A DNA stretch of 64,000 nucleotides from positions 186,001-250,000 of the forward strand of contig JAFDYV010000004.1 in NCBI GenBank assembly GCA_018267275.1, in the 5' to 3' direction. The stretch is from Bacteroidota bacterium (GTDB lineage Bacteria; Bacteroidota; Bacteroidia; Cytophagales; Cyclobacteriaceae). The translations under genes and the position numbers were made by a program. The stretch's first letter is position 1. Each line of letters starts with the position of its first letter. The notes beneath the pieces are model-generated. The model did not search any database. It saw only the letters and a program-made list of their open reading frames with translations, and was not told the DNA's origin. Of the stretch, positions 16,569 to 24,977 are shown piece after piece.

Positions 16569-17372
16569 ATGAATCCGCTGATAAACAATATGGAGCAAAA
16601 AGAAACCTTTGAAGTGCGCTTGCCCTTGTTTGAAGGGCCATTCGATTTGTTGTTGTTTTTTATCGAGCGCGATGAGTTGGACATCAACGACATTCCGATT
16701 GCCAAAATCACCAACGATTTTTTGGAATATATCCGCCAGTTAGAAACCCTCAACATTGAAGTGGCCAGCGAATTTATTTTGGTGGCAGCCACACTCATGC
16801 GCATCAAATCAAAAATGTTGTTGCCAAGGCCTCAGTTAGATGAACAGGGCAATGAAATTGACCCGCGCGAGGAATTGGTGAAGCACTTGATGGAGTACAA
16901 AAAGTACAAGTCGGTGGTGGAGCAATTCCACAAAATGGAAGAGACCGAGTTGATGAAGGAGAAGCGGGGCAATTTGATGAAGGAGTTGAAGCAGTTGGCG
17001 GAAAGCACCAATGTAGAAGCAGAATTGCAGGACGTGGATTTGTTTAAACTACTGACAGTATTTGAGAAAGTGCTCAAGCGCGCAGAAGAAGAAAAAAACA
17101 AACCCGTTCACCAGGTCATTCAATATCCGTTTACGATTGAAGGCCAAAAGGAACATATCATGAACGAGGTGATGAGCAAGCCGCGAGTGGCCTTTATTGA
17201 ACTTTTCGAAAAAGCACCTACCCGCATCGCCTTGATTTTTAACTTCCTCGCCATTTTAGAAATGTTGGCCAATGGGTTGATTCTAATACAACAGGGCGAA
17301 GGCTACAACAATTTTTGGGTGACGAAAAGAGAAGAAAACTCAGTAGTGGAAGAAGGCGCTGCTCAGGAATAA
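16569..17372 (+). CDS. scpA: Segregation and condensation protein A
   Basis: The kleisin subunit that with ScpB bridges SMC dimers in chromosome condensation. 267 residues. VRLPLFEGPFDLLLFFIERDELDINDIPIAKITNDFLEYI (broken here by eye into the family's N-terminal SMC-binding block) is characteristic, followed by EVASEFILVAATLMRIKSKM and a C-terminal winged helix (VAFIELFEKAP). An internal ATG at 16590 (MEQKETFEV) could also be the start. No scpB is adjacent. Convergent with the efflux channel gene, 11 bases apart. Confidence 0.95.
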   Translation: MNPLINNMEQKETFEVRLPLFEGPFDLLLFFIERDELDINDIPIAKITNDFLEYIRQLETLNIEVASEFILVAATLMRIKSKMLLPRPQLDEQGNEIDPREELVKHLMEYKKYKSVVEQFHKMEETELMKEKRGNLMKELKQLAESTNVEAELQDVDLFKLLTVFEKVLKRAEEEKNKPVHQVIQYPFTIEGQKEHIMNEVMSKPRVAFIELFEKAPTRIALIFNFLAILEMLANGLILIQQGEGYNNFWVTKREENSVVEEGAAQE

Positions 17373-17383
17373 GCCGCCATTGA

Positions 17384-18868
17384 TCACTTCGCTGGAAACT
17401 TATCCACCAGCCCACCGGTCAGTCGTACCAAGTCTAATTTGCTAGAGAGGCCTGAAAAAATAGCTGCAAATTTTTCGAGCGCTGCCGCGCGATAGTTTTC
17501 TTGTACAATGCGCAAATCAATGGCACTGAGCGCTCCGTTCTTATATCGTTCATTGGCCAAACTCAAATTGAGTTCTGCGGCCTGCAGTTTTACAATCGCG
17601 ATTTGCACCAATTGCTTGCGTAAGTTGTAAAAATCATACCCTGCCAAGAGGCTGTTTTCCAAACTGACTTTCAATTGCTCGGTGGTGAGCTTGGCCATCT
17701 TTTCTTGGATCTGCGCGTTATCAACAGCGCGCCTCAACTGACTTCCATTAAATAAGGTGTAGCGCAACGAAATGTTGGCGTAAGCACCATAGGAATTACC
17801 TTGTTGGGTCTGTTGGGTAAGCGCGGTTTCATTCACGGTTAAAAACACGGGCTGCGTAAGGTCTCGGTTTAAATAACCCACTGTGTTTTCGATGGTGTTG
17901 CCCGTGTTGGAGCGAAAGTTAGCCGTGAGTTGGTCCAAACTTCCCGTGCCGCCAACATTCAATAATAGAGATGGATAGAGATTGGATTGTGCATTGCGCA
18001 TTGCGTTGTGCGTCAACTCTTGCGAAATATACTGGTTGCGCAAATTGGTATTAGAACTAAACATTTTCTCACGCAGGTCCTCATAACGGTATTCTTCGTT
18101 TTCAATCTCCAGCGGATTGGTCAACTCGTAAACAGTATTTATTTTTTGGTTGAGTAACACATTCAAATTACGAATGGAATTCTTCACCACTATTTCCTGC
18201 AAGAGAACATTTGCTGAGTCGGTAAGGTAGTTGTTCTGTTCTTGCAGTACGTCAAAACTGATGGCAGACCCTAAGCTCTTCTTCAACCTAACGTAGGAAT
18301 AGCGCTCTTTGGAAAAATCGCGGTTCTTGATCAGCACTTGCAGTCGCTCCTTCTCTAATACTGCCTGGTAATAAGAAAGTATGATCGACTGCACGGTGCT
18401 TTCCATGATAAATGCAGCATTGCCTTTACTCAGCATCTCTAATTGCTCCAAACGTTGCTTTGCAATCTTTACCCCAAATCCATCAAACAGCGTAAACTGC
18501 ACATCGAGTTGGCCAAGTACGTTATCAACAATGTTTAAACCTGCCACGGCAAACGGGTTGGCGGGCTTCCTTTGTATGATGTTATTGTTTTGACTAGCCG
18601 AAAGTGTTACGGTGGGCAAACGACCCGCCATGCCCCATGTGTTGTTCATCGAAGCAGCTTCGACATTCAGTTTTTGAATTTGTACTCCAAAATTATTAGC
18701 TAAACCTATTTCGATTGCGCGGGCAAGGCTGAGCGTATCTTGAGAGTGTGCGGGTACAAAAGCTGCAAGCCACACGCAACAACCTGCAAGCCGCAGCTTG
18801 TGGTTTGAAGCTTGCAGTCTGCAGCCTGACAGAATATAGAAAAACTTAACCGTGCTTAACTGAAACAT
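17384..18868 (-). CDS. TolC-like outer-membrane efflux channel (RND system)
   Basis: 494 residues. After the signal region the mature protein begins SQDTLSLARAIEIGLANNF, the standard start of the outer-membrane efflux (OEP) family, with two alpha-helical hairpin repeats and YTLFNGSQLRRAVDNAQ and ERYKNGALSAIDLRIVQENY. It forms the exit duct for the RND pump encoded just upstream; the starts and stops overlap by 23 bases. The signal peptide is odd: residues about 14-40 (RLQASNHKLRLAG, VWLAAF) are encoded by a palindromic repeat also found at 36386-36508. Confidence 0.93.
   Translation of the reverse strand: MFQLSTVKFFYILSGCRLQASNHKLRLAGCCVWLAAFVPAHSQDTLSLARAIEIGLANNFGVQIQKLNVEAASMNNTWGMAGRLPTVTLSASQNNNIIQRKPANPFAVAGLNIVDNVLGQLDVQFTLFDGFGVKIAKQRLEQLEMLSKGNAAFIMESTVQSIILSYYQAVLEKERLQVLIKNRDFSKERYSYVRLKKSLGSAISFDVLQEQNNYLTDSANVLLQEIVVKNSIRNLNVLLNQKINTVYELTNPLEIENEEYRYEDLREKMFSSNTNLRNQYISQELTHNAMRNAQSNLYPSLLLNVGGTGSLDQLTANFRSNTGNTIENTVGYLNRDLTQPVFLTVNETALTQQTQQGNSYGAYANISLRYTLFNGSQLRRAVDNAQIQEKMAKLTTEQLKVSLENSLLAGYDFYNLRKQLVQIAIVKLQAAELNLSLANERYKNGALSAIDLRIVQENYRAAALEKFAAIFSGLSSKLDLVRLTGGLVDKFPAK
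18762..18828. repeat. GCTTGTGG/CTGCAAGCC palindromic repeat inside the efflux-channel gene
   Basis: CTGCAAGC or its complement GCTTGCAG occurs three times here within 70 bases, around GCAGCTTGTGGTTTGAAGC. GCTGCAAGCCACA (18762-18774) is identical to 36386-36398, and GCTTGTGGYTTGAAGC is shared with 36485-36500. The element lies in frame within the signal peptide. Confidence 0.65.
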
Positions 18869-21800
18869 GCTTACTGCTAAAAAATGAATAGATGGCCGGA
18901 ATCACAAAAAGTGTAAGAATGGTTGCGAACATCATACCGCCAATTACGGCAATGCCCATAGACACCCGGCTTTCTGAACCCGCACCCAAGGCGAGGGCAA
19001 TCGGCAAAATTCCCAAAATGGTTGACAGGCTCGTCATGACGATGGGGCGAAAGCGTGAGGCGGCTGCTTCCTTCACAGCATCCATCAGTGAAAGCCCTTG
19101 CTCTTTCCGCTGGTTGGCAAACTCAACGATCAAAATTCCATTTTTTGTAACGAGGCCAATTAACATAATGATCCCGATTTGGCTGAACACATTGAGTGTT
19201 TGATTGAAATACCAAAGCGAAATTAAAGCACCTGCCAACGCCAATGGCACGGTGAACAGAATGATAAATGGGTCGCGGAAACTCTCGAACTGACCAGCTA
19301 AAATCAAATAGATGATGGCCAGCGCAATGGCAAAAGCTAAATAAATACTGGAAGAACTTTCTGCAAACTCGCGCGATGCTCCATCCAAGCTGGTGGAATA
19401 GCTTTCATCCAATACCTCATCGGCAATTTTCTGCATTTCTTTAATGCCATCGCCCAAAGCAACACCCTTCGCCAACTGAGCTTGCACTTTAGCTGACGAG
19501 TAGCGGTTGAAACGGAACAACTGCGGTGGGCTGCTCAACTCTTGAAACTGCACTAAGTTGTCTAATTGAATCAACTCACCTCTTTTATTTTTAACGTACA
19601 AGGTCTTCAAATCCAAAGGTTCATTGCGATTGCCTCGCTCTACTTGGCCAATTATCTGGTATTGCTTTCCATCCATCACAAAATTGCCAAAGCGAGAACC
19701 GCTTAATCCCAATTGCAAAGTTTGAGAGATGTCCAACACATTCACGCCAAGTGTTCTTGCTTTATCTCTATCGATGGTGATATTGATTTCCGGTTTATTA
19801 AACTTCAGGTCTAAGTCCACAAATGCGAACAACGGACTCGCAGATGCTTTTTGCATAAACTGTGGCAGCACCTTTTTTAGTTTATCTAGATCGGCTGCCT
19901 GAATCACAAACTGCACAGGGAAACCACCTCGCCTATCGCCAATGGTTTGCGCTTGGGTAGCGAATGTGCGGATACCGGTGAATTTTTTTGATTTGCCCGT
20001 TACATCATCTACAATGTTCTGTTGAGTGCGCGTGCGCTGCGTGGGGTCACTCAAAATCACTCGCACAAAACCCGAGTTTACACCGGCATTGCCAAAGCCT
20101 GGTGCTGTCACACTCACCATGCCATTTCTTTCCGGCACTTCATCGGCTATAAACTGTGTAAGCTCTTTTACATAGCGGTCCATGTACTCAAACGTGGCGC
20201 CTTCTTGTGCTTGCGCCTGCAACCGGAACTCGCTGCGGTCCTCGAGCGGTGCCAATTCAGATGGAGTGACTTTTCCGAGCAGGTAGATCAACGCCCCTGA
20301 TGCGAATATAATCACGAAGGCGAGCCAACGATTTTTCATAAATCCCGCCAAGGCATTGGAATAACTCTGTGTGAGCCACTCAAAAAATGGCTCTGTTTTT
20401 CGGTAAAGCCATGGCTGTACTTCTCTGCGTTTCAAAATCTTGGCGCTCATCATGGGTGTAAGCGTAAGCGATACGAAAGCTGAAATCGCCACGGAACTCG
20501 CGACCACCAAGCCAAATTCGCGGAATAGTCTTCCTGTTAGGCCCTGTAAAAAAATCACCGGAAGGAACACAGCCACCACCGATACTGTTGTCGATATGAC
20601 TGCAAAATAAATTTCAGTGGAGCCCTTGCGCGCGGCTTCTTCCGGATTTTCGCCTTCTTCAACTTTCACGTAAATGTTTTCCAACACTACGATGGCATCG
20701 TCTACCACAATACCAATCGCCAATACAATGCCCAGCAGCGTGAGTACATTGATGGTGAAGCCCAACAAGTACATCACAAAGAAAGAGCCAATCAAAGAAA
20801 TCGGAATCGTAGCGATGGGGATCACTGTAGTTCGCCAATCGCGCAAAAACAAAAAGATAATGGACAAGACCAGACAGAACGCAATGATGATGGTTTCTTC
20901 CACCTCAGAAATCGATGACCGAATGTACTTGGTTGAATCATAACTCATTTGGTAGCTCACGTCTTGCGGAAGGTCGCGCTGAATTTGGTCAAGCTTTTTA
21001 TAAAGACGGTTGGCAATATCAATGTTATTGGCTCCGGGCTGCGCCACAATGGCGAGGGCACAACCGGGTATTCCATCTCTGCGCAAAATGGTGCGCTCAT
21101 TTTCGGGGCCAAGCTTGGCATAGCCAATGTCGCTTAAGCGAACCACATTGTCGCCTTGCTCTTTAATAATTAGGTTGTTGAAATCTTCTTCATTGGTCAG
21201 GCGCCCCAAGGTGCGCACGGTCAGTTCTGTATTCTGCCCTTCTACCCTTCCGGCAGGCAGTTCAACATTTTCTCGATTGAGTGCCTGAAGAACATCGGAT
21301 GGTGCAAGTTTTAAAGACGCCAATTTGATGGGGTCCATCCAAATGCGCATGGAGTACCTTTGCTGACCCCAAATCTGTACTGCACTTACGCCCGGAATGG
21401 TTTGAATGCGTTCTTTAAACATGACTTCCGCAACCCTTGAAATCTCCAACAGGTTTCGCTTGTCGCTACGAACGGTTAAAAATATGATAGGGCTCGAGTC
21501 GGCATCTGCTTTTTCTACCACAGGTGGGTCTACATCTTGCGGCAACCGATTTAACGCACCCGAAACTTTGTCGCGCACATCGTTGGCGGCTGCTTCAATG
21601 TTTACACCCAATTCAAACTCTACTGTAATACTGCTTCTGCCTTCGCGGCTCACGGATGTAAGCGTGCGGATACCGGGCACTCCGTTGATTGCGTCTTCTA
21701 ATGGCTCGGTAATCTGCGACTCAATCACATCGGCATTGGCGCCTACATACGATGTAGACACCGTTACCACAGGTGGATCAACACTTGGAAACTCGCGTAC

Positions 21801-21902
21801 ACCCAAAAACGAAAAGCCAATTACCCCAAAAAGGATAATCACCAGCGACATCACAATTGCAAGTACCGGGCGGTTGATGCTAATGGTGGAGAGGGATGCC
21901 AT
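18846..21902 (-). CDS. RND-family efflux permease (AcrB/HAE1-like)
   Basis: 1018 residues, the proton-driven inner-membrane pump of a tripartite efflux system. Twelve membrane helices in two halves. The proton-relay residues are visible: the Asp pair in VVDDAIVVLENIY (helix 4) and Lys in VTKNGILIVEFANQ (helix 10). N-terminal NRPVLAIVMSLVIILFGV and REFPSVDPPVVTVST are typical. Gene order adaptor-pump-channel on one strand, with a one-base gap to the adaptor and a 23-base overlap with the channel, indicates one operon. No regulator is adjacent. Substrates cannot be told. Confidence 0.97.
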   Translation of the reverse strand: MASLSTISINRPVLAIVMSLVIILFGVIGFSFLGVREFPSVDPPVVTVSTSYVGANADVIESQITEPLEDAINGVPGIRTLTSVSREGRSSITVEFELGVNIEAAANDVRDKVSGALNRLPQDVDPPVVEKADADSSPIIFLTVRSDKRNLLEISRVAEVMFKERIQTIPGVSAVQIWGQQRYSMRIWMDPIKLASLKLAPSDVLQALNRENVELPAGRVEGQNTELTVRTLGRLTNEEDFNNLIIKEQGDNVVRLSDIGYAKLGPENERTILRRDGIPGCALAIVAQPGANNIDIANRLYKKLDQIQRDLPQDVSYQMSYDSTKYIRSSISEVEETIIIAFCLVLSIIFLFLRDWRTTVIPIATIPISLIGSFFVMYLLGFTINVLTLLGIVLAIGIVVDDAIVVLENIYVKVEEGENPEEAARKGSTEIYFAVISTTVSVVAVFLPVIFLQGLTGRLFREFGLVVASSVAISAFVSLTLTPMMSAKILKRREVQPWLYRKTEPFFEWLTQSYSNALAGFMKNRWLAFVIIFASGALIYLLGKVTPSELAPLEDRSEFRLQAQAQEGATFEYMDRYVKELTQFIADEVPERNGMVSVTAPGFGNAGVNSGFVRVILSDPTQRTRTQQNIVDDVTGKSKKFTGIRTFATQAQTIGDRRGGFPVQFVIQAADLDKLKKVLPQFMQKASASPLFAFVDLDLKFNKPEINITIDRDKARTLGVNVLDISQTLQLGLSGSRFGNFVMDGKQYQIIGQVERGNRNEPLDLKTLYVKNKRGELIQLDNLVQFQELSSPPQLFRFNRYSSAKVQAQLAKGVALGDGIKEMQKIADEVLDESYSTSLDGASREFAESSSSIYLAFAIALAIIYLILAGQFESFRDPFIILFTVPLALAGALISLWYFNQTLNVFSQIGIIMLIGLVTKNGILIVEFANQRKEQGLSLMDAVKEAAASRFRPIVMTSLSTILGILPIALALGAGSESRVSMGIAVIGGMMFATILTLFVIPAIYSFFSSKHVSVKHG

Positions 21903-21903
21903 T

Positions 21904-22995
21904 TCAGATTTTTGATTTGAGATTTACCGAATCCATTTTCACTATCTTGATATCGATACCTGGCCGTAGTTGCAATATGCCTGTGGTGAGCAACGTGTCG
22001 CCCGCTTTTAAGCCAGACAATACTTCCAAGGCATTTTCGGTGCGGATTCCCGTTTCAATTTTCACTTCTTTGGCTTTACCATTTTCCGAAATAAAAACTT
22101 TCTTGCCGCCTTGGTCAGGGATTACTGCTTCTGATGGAACCAGAATGGCGTCATCGATGGATTTTAAAATCAGCTGCACCTTTACAAACTGTCCGGGAAT
22201 AAGGCGGCCGCTTCTGTTTTCGGAACGTGCCCTGATTCTAAGGGTGCGAGTCTCAGGATCTATGCGAGGTTCAACCGCGTAAACCTGGCCTTGGTAAACA
22301 GTCAAATCGTTTTCAATACTAAAGAAAATCCTCTCACCAGGCTTTACTTGCGCGCTATACCGCGCTGGTACTGCAAATTCAATCTTTGCCGGTGAGATAT
22401 TATACAAAGTAGCCACCACAGTTGCCGGTGAAATGTAGGCGCCTTGACTCACATAACGCAAACCGATTACGCCATCAAAAGGTGCTTTGATCCGTGTCTT
22501 TTCGAGCTGCGCCTCCAATAATTGGATGTCGGCAACAGTCGTGTTTAATCGGTTTAATGCATTGTCATATTCTTCTTGGCTGATGGCGTCTTTCTCCAGC
22601 AACTTGCGTTGACGAAATTCATTGTCTTCGTTCAATTTTTGATTGTACTTCTGCTTCTGCAATTGGGCCTGAATCTCTTCGTTGTTGATTTCCAACAAAA
22701 CACTTCCCTTGGTTACCGTCTTACCTTCTTCAAACAAAAGCTTGGTTATTTTTCCTGAGGATTCGCTTTTTAACTCGAGTGACTCATTTGCCAATACCGA
22801 ACCCGTAACAATCAACTTGTTGTCGAGTTTAGAGGCGCTTAACACCATGCCTTCTACCATTAACTTTGGTTTTTGACCGGCTGTAGGGCCAGCTTGCGTT
22901 GCAGCCGTTTTATCGCCAAACAATTTCAATTTCGGCAGCGCCAATAAAAAGATAACCACTACAACGATGGCAATAGTAAGAATCGTTTTTTTCAT
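21904..22995 (-). CDS. RND periplasmic adaptor (membrane-fusion protein)
   Basis: 363 residues. N-terminal membrane anchor MKKTILTIAIVVVVIFLLAL, then a split lipoyl domain (GSVLANESLELKSESSGKI and IKAPFDGVIGLRYVSQGAY), a coiled-coil hairpin between them, and beta-barrel and membrane-proximal domains (AVEPRIDPETRTLRIRA, LIPGQFVKVQL). It links the pump to the outer-membrane channel. First gene of the three-gene efflux operon; 37 bases after coaE. Confidence 0.95.
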   Translation of the reverse strand: MKKTILTIAIVVVVIFLLALPKLKLFGDKTAATQAGPTAGQKPKLMVEGMVLSASKLDNKLIVTGSVLANESLELKSESSGKITKLLFEEGKTVTKGSVLLEINNEEIQAQLQKQKYNQKLNEDNEFRQRKLLEKDAISQEEYDNALNRLNTTVADIQLLEAQLEKTRIKAPFDGVIGLRYVSQGAYISPATVVATLYNISPAKIEFAVPARYSAQVKPGERIFFSIENDLTVYQGQVYAVEPRIDPETRTLRIRARSENRSGRLIPGQFVKVQLILKSIDDAILVPSEAVIPDQGGKKVFISENGKAKEVKIETGIRTENALEVLSGLKAGDTLLTTGILQLRPGIDIKIVKMDSVNLKSKI

Positions 22996-23036
22996 TATTT
23001 GTCAGAGCACAATTTGCCTTGAGGGCTCAACTCGAT

Positions 23037-23633
23037 TTACATTGTTAAAAATTGATGGTGCAATTTGATTACTTGGGGCACCAACAATTCTGTTTCATCA
23101 TTTCTTAACACAAAGTCAGCCAGCTTGGTTTTTTCTTCTTCACTCAACTGGCTACGAATTATCTTCAGCACATCTTCTTCTGTTCTTTGCGGGTCTCTTG
23201 CTAACACTCTTTTTACGCGCAAAGGTTCCGGTGCAGTCACCACAATCACTTTATCCATCTTTTTAAACGAACCCGACTCAAACAGCAACGCAGCTTCCCG
23301 CAGCACGTACTTATGCCCAATTTGCTCTCTGGTCCAATTCTCCCCATCTTCTGCCACCCGCGGGTGAACTAATTGGTTTAGTTTGTTCAGCTTTTCGGGA
23401 TTGTTGAACACCGCACTACTCAAGTACCTCCTATTGAGGCCACCGTGTGCATCATAAGCCAAATCTCCGAATTCGCTTTTAATTTGTTGCACGAGTATTC
23501 CGTCAGTGGTCATTATGCTTTTCGCTCGGCTATCGGCATCGTATACGGGAATGCCAAGGCAAACAAAAATTTTGCATACCAAACTTTTGCCCGAACCAAT
23601 ACCGCCCGTAATGCCTATTTGTAATGGCTTCAT
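23037..23633 (-). CDS. coaE: Dephospho-CoA kinase
   Basis: Final step of coenzyme A synthesis: phosphorylates the 3' hydroxyl of dephospho-CoA. From the ATG at 23633 the protein begins MKPLQIGITGGIGSGKS, with the P-loop GGIGSGKS, then VYDADSRAK, NKLNQLVHPRV and the lid region RVLARDPQRTEEDV. 198 residues, normal. The open frame reaches 23720, but the ATG at 23633 overlaps the stop of the YbbR-like gene as ATGA, which fixes the start. Confidence 0.96.
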   Translation of the reverse strand: MKPLQIGITGGIGSGKSLVCKIFVCLGIPVYDADSRAKSIMTTDGILVQQIKSEFGDLAYDAHGGLNRRYLSSAVFNNPEKLNKLNQLVHPRVAEDGENWTREQIGHKYVLREAALLFESGSFKKMDKVIVVTAPEPLRVKRVLARDPQRTEEDVLKIIRSQLSEEEKTKLADFVLRNDETELLVPQVIKLHHQFLTM

Positions 23634-24553
23634 AAGCGGGGAGCCACCATGGTAGTGTCCAGTTGAATCAATTCTAAAAATGAAGGTTTGTTCTGAAGTT
23701 TCAGAGACCGGCCATTCCATAACAATCGCATGTCGATTTTGTGCCGGTGAAAGTCTTCTAATCTCTTTTCAGGTACCAAAAAGCGGCAACCCACACTGTC
23801 GGGCGGGCCCACCAGCGATTGATTTGTTTTCTTGCCCGGCAGCACTTTCACATTCGCGGTCAGTTTAATCACTTTCCCTACTTCAAACATTACGTTCACT
23901 AAGGCCGGATTTCTCTTCACAAACGGAGTAGGTAGTATTACTTCTACATCGTCTTCAAAGTTTTGGTCGAGCCGATTCGCTACAACCGAAACCGGCAGCG
24001 AATCGGGCAGTGTGTGCAACAGCACTTTGGGGCCGGTAATCTCAATCGAATCGGGCAGCACCACAAACGGACTGATGCGGCCAAAACCATCGCGATAGGT
24101 GACAGCTGATGCCTCTGCAAAAACACGAAAACGGTGGGCGTCAATTTCGTCCAACTGAATTTTAAGTGTATCTGTCACCATATAGTTAATCTTCAACTTA
24201 CCTAACTGGGGTTGCAGCAAGGGCATGAGCGATGCCCCTACAATTTTTCTGACTTCTGTGGGGCGTTGCAAAGCGATGGTTAATTCGGGTTGCTTAAATC
24301 CAACATACTCGCGGAATAGCTCCCACCCCGTGCCATTTACGTTCACAGTTAATTGATGGGGCAATGCATCTACTGGTGCAAACTGGCTTAAATCGTAATC
24401 AAAGCGAACCGGAAACTCTACATCAGTAGAGTAGCTTTTGTTGAGGGCATTGAAAAACCAAAAAACGAGGGCGGCCACCATGCATAGGAAAGCAGCCCGC
24501 CAGTTGGTTCTGTCGAAACGAAAAACGTTTACAATGGCCTTAGCTGCATTCAA
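23630..24553 (-). CDS. YbbR-like domain protein
   Basis: 307 residues. An N-terminal membrane helix (FLCMVAALVFWFFNAL, about 22-38) is followed by YbbR-type beta repeats (LTVNVNGTGWELFREY, SIEITGPKVLLHTLPDS, VVANRLDQNFEDDVEV). YbbR (CdaR in Firmicutes) is an extracytoplasmic regulator of a diadenylate cyclase there; in Bacteroidota its role is not established. It is translationally coupled to coaE by ATGA. The group nusB, DUF1573, yajC, ybbR, coaE is a commonly seen Bacteroidota arrangement. Confidence 0.85.
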   Translation of the reverse strand: MNAAKAIVNVFRFDRTNWRAAFLCMVAALVFWFFNALNKSYSTDVEFPVRFDYDLSQFAPVDALPHQLTVNVNGTGWELFREYVGFKQPELTIALQRPTEVRKIVGASLMPLLQPQLGKLKINYMVTDTLKIQLDEIDAHRFRVFAEASAVTYRDGFGRISPFVVLPDSIEITGPKVLLHTLPDSLPVSVVANRLDQNFEDDVEVILPTPFVKRNPALVNVMFEVGKVIKLTANVKVLPGKKTNQSLVGPPDSVGCRFLVPEKRLEDFHRHKIDMRLLWNGRSLKLQNKPSFLELIQLDTTMVAPRL

Positions 24554-24614
24554 GGAAATAGGTTATTGACGGCTTTGACAGTTTGTTATCCTATCTCGAA
24601 AAATTGTGTTACCC

Positions 24615-24977
24615 CTATTTCAAAGTTGTCGTCAAGTCAGCCTTTAAAACCAAAACATAAGTTGGATTTAATGAACCACTTAAATCATTATAATAAAAGC
24701 CGCCTTTTACCAGTTTACCTTTTGAATAAACTGAGGCTGTTATCATAACATCATGATTGTTAGTTCTTACTGAGTCAGTTTTAATGGTTTGCCTTGCTTC
24801 ACTTGAAGGGCTAATATTTTTTATCGAAAACGTGACATTATTTACTTTAAAAACTACGCTATCTAAAAACAGGTCGGACTTGTTTTCTACAGTAAATGTT
24901 GTTCTCTTTTGAAAATAAATACATTGTATGAATATACCACAAACGAATACTAACGCTATTTTCTTCATTAATCTCAT
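24615..24977 (-). CDS. Small exported protein, possible partner of the DUF6973-like lipoprotein
   Basis: 120 residues. MKKIALVFVCGIFIQC is a signal peptide (possible Cys lipidation, though Gln before the Cys is unusual). The rest is beta-rich: FTVENKSDLFLDSVVFKVNN, NHDVMITASVYSKGK. The start overlaps the stop of the upstream gene by 4 bases (ATGA), so the two are translated together. A small exported protein tightly coupled behind a gene with a possible effector domain fits an immunity or accessory role, but this is inference. No family recognised. Confidence 0.65.
   Translation of the reverse strand: MRLMKKIALVFVCGIFIQCIYFQKRTTFTVENKSDLFLDSVVFKVNNVTFSIKNISPSSEARQTIKTDSVRTNNHDVMITASVYSKGKLVKGGFYYNDLSGSLNPTYVLVLKADLTTTLK

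Noticed and set aside
21406..21915. Open frame of 169 codons on the plus strand
   Set aside because: Shadow of the RND pump gene; Ser/Thr-rich translation typical of antisense frames.
24566..24748. Open frame of 60 codons on the plus strand
   Set aside because: Overlaps the small exported gene in antisense and has no start or promoter support.
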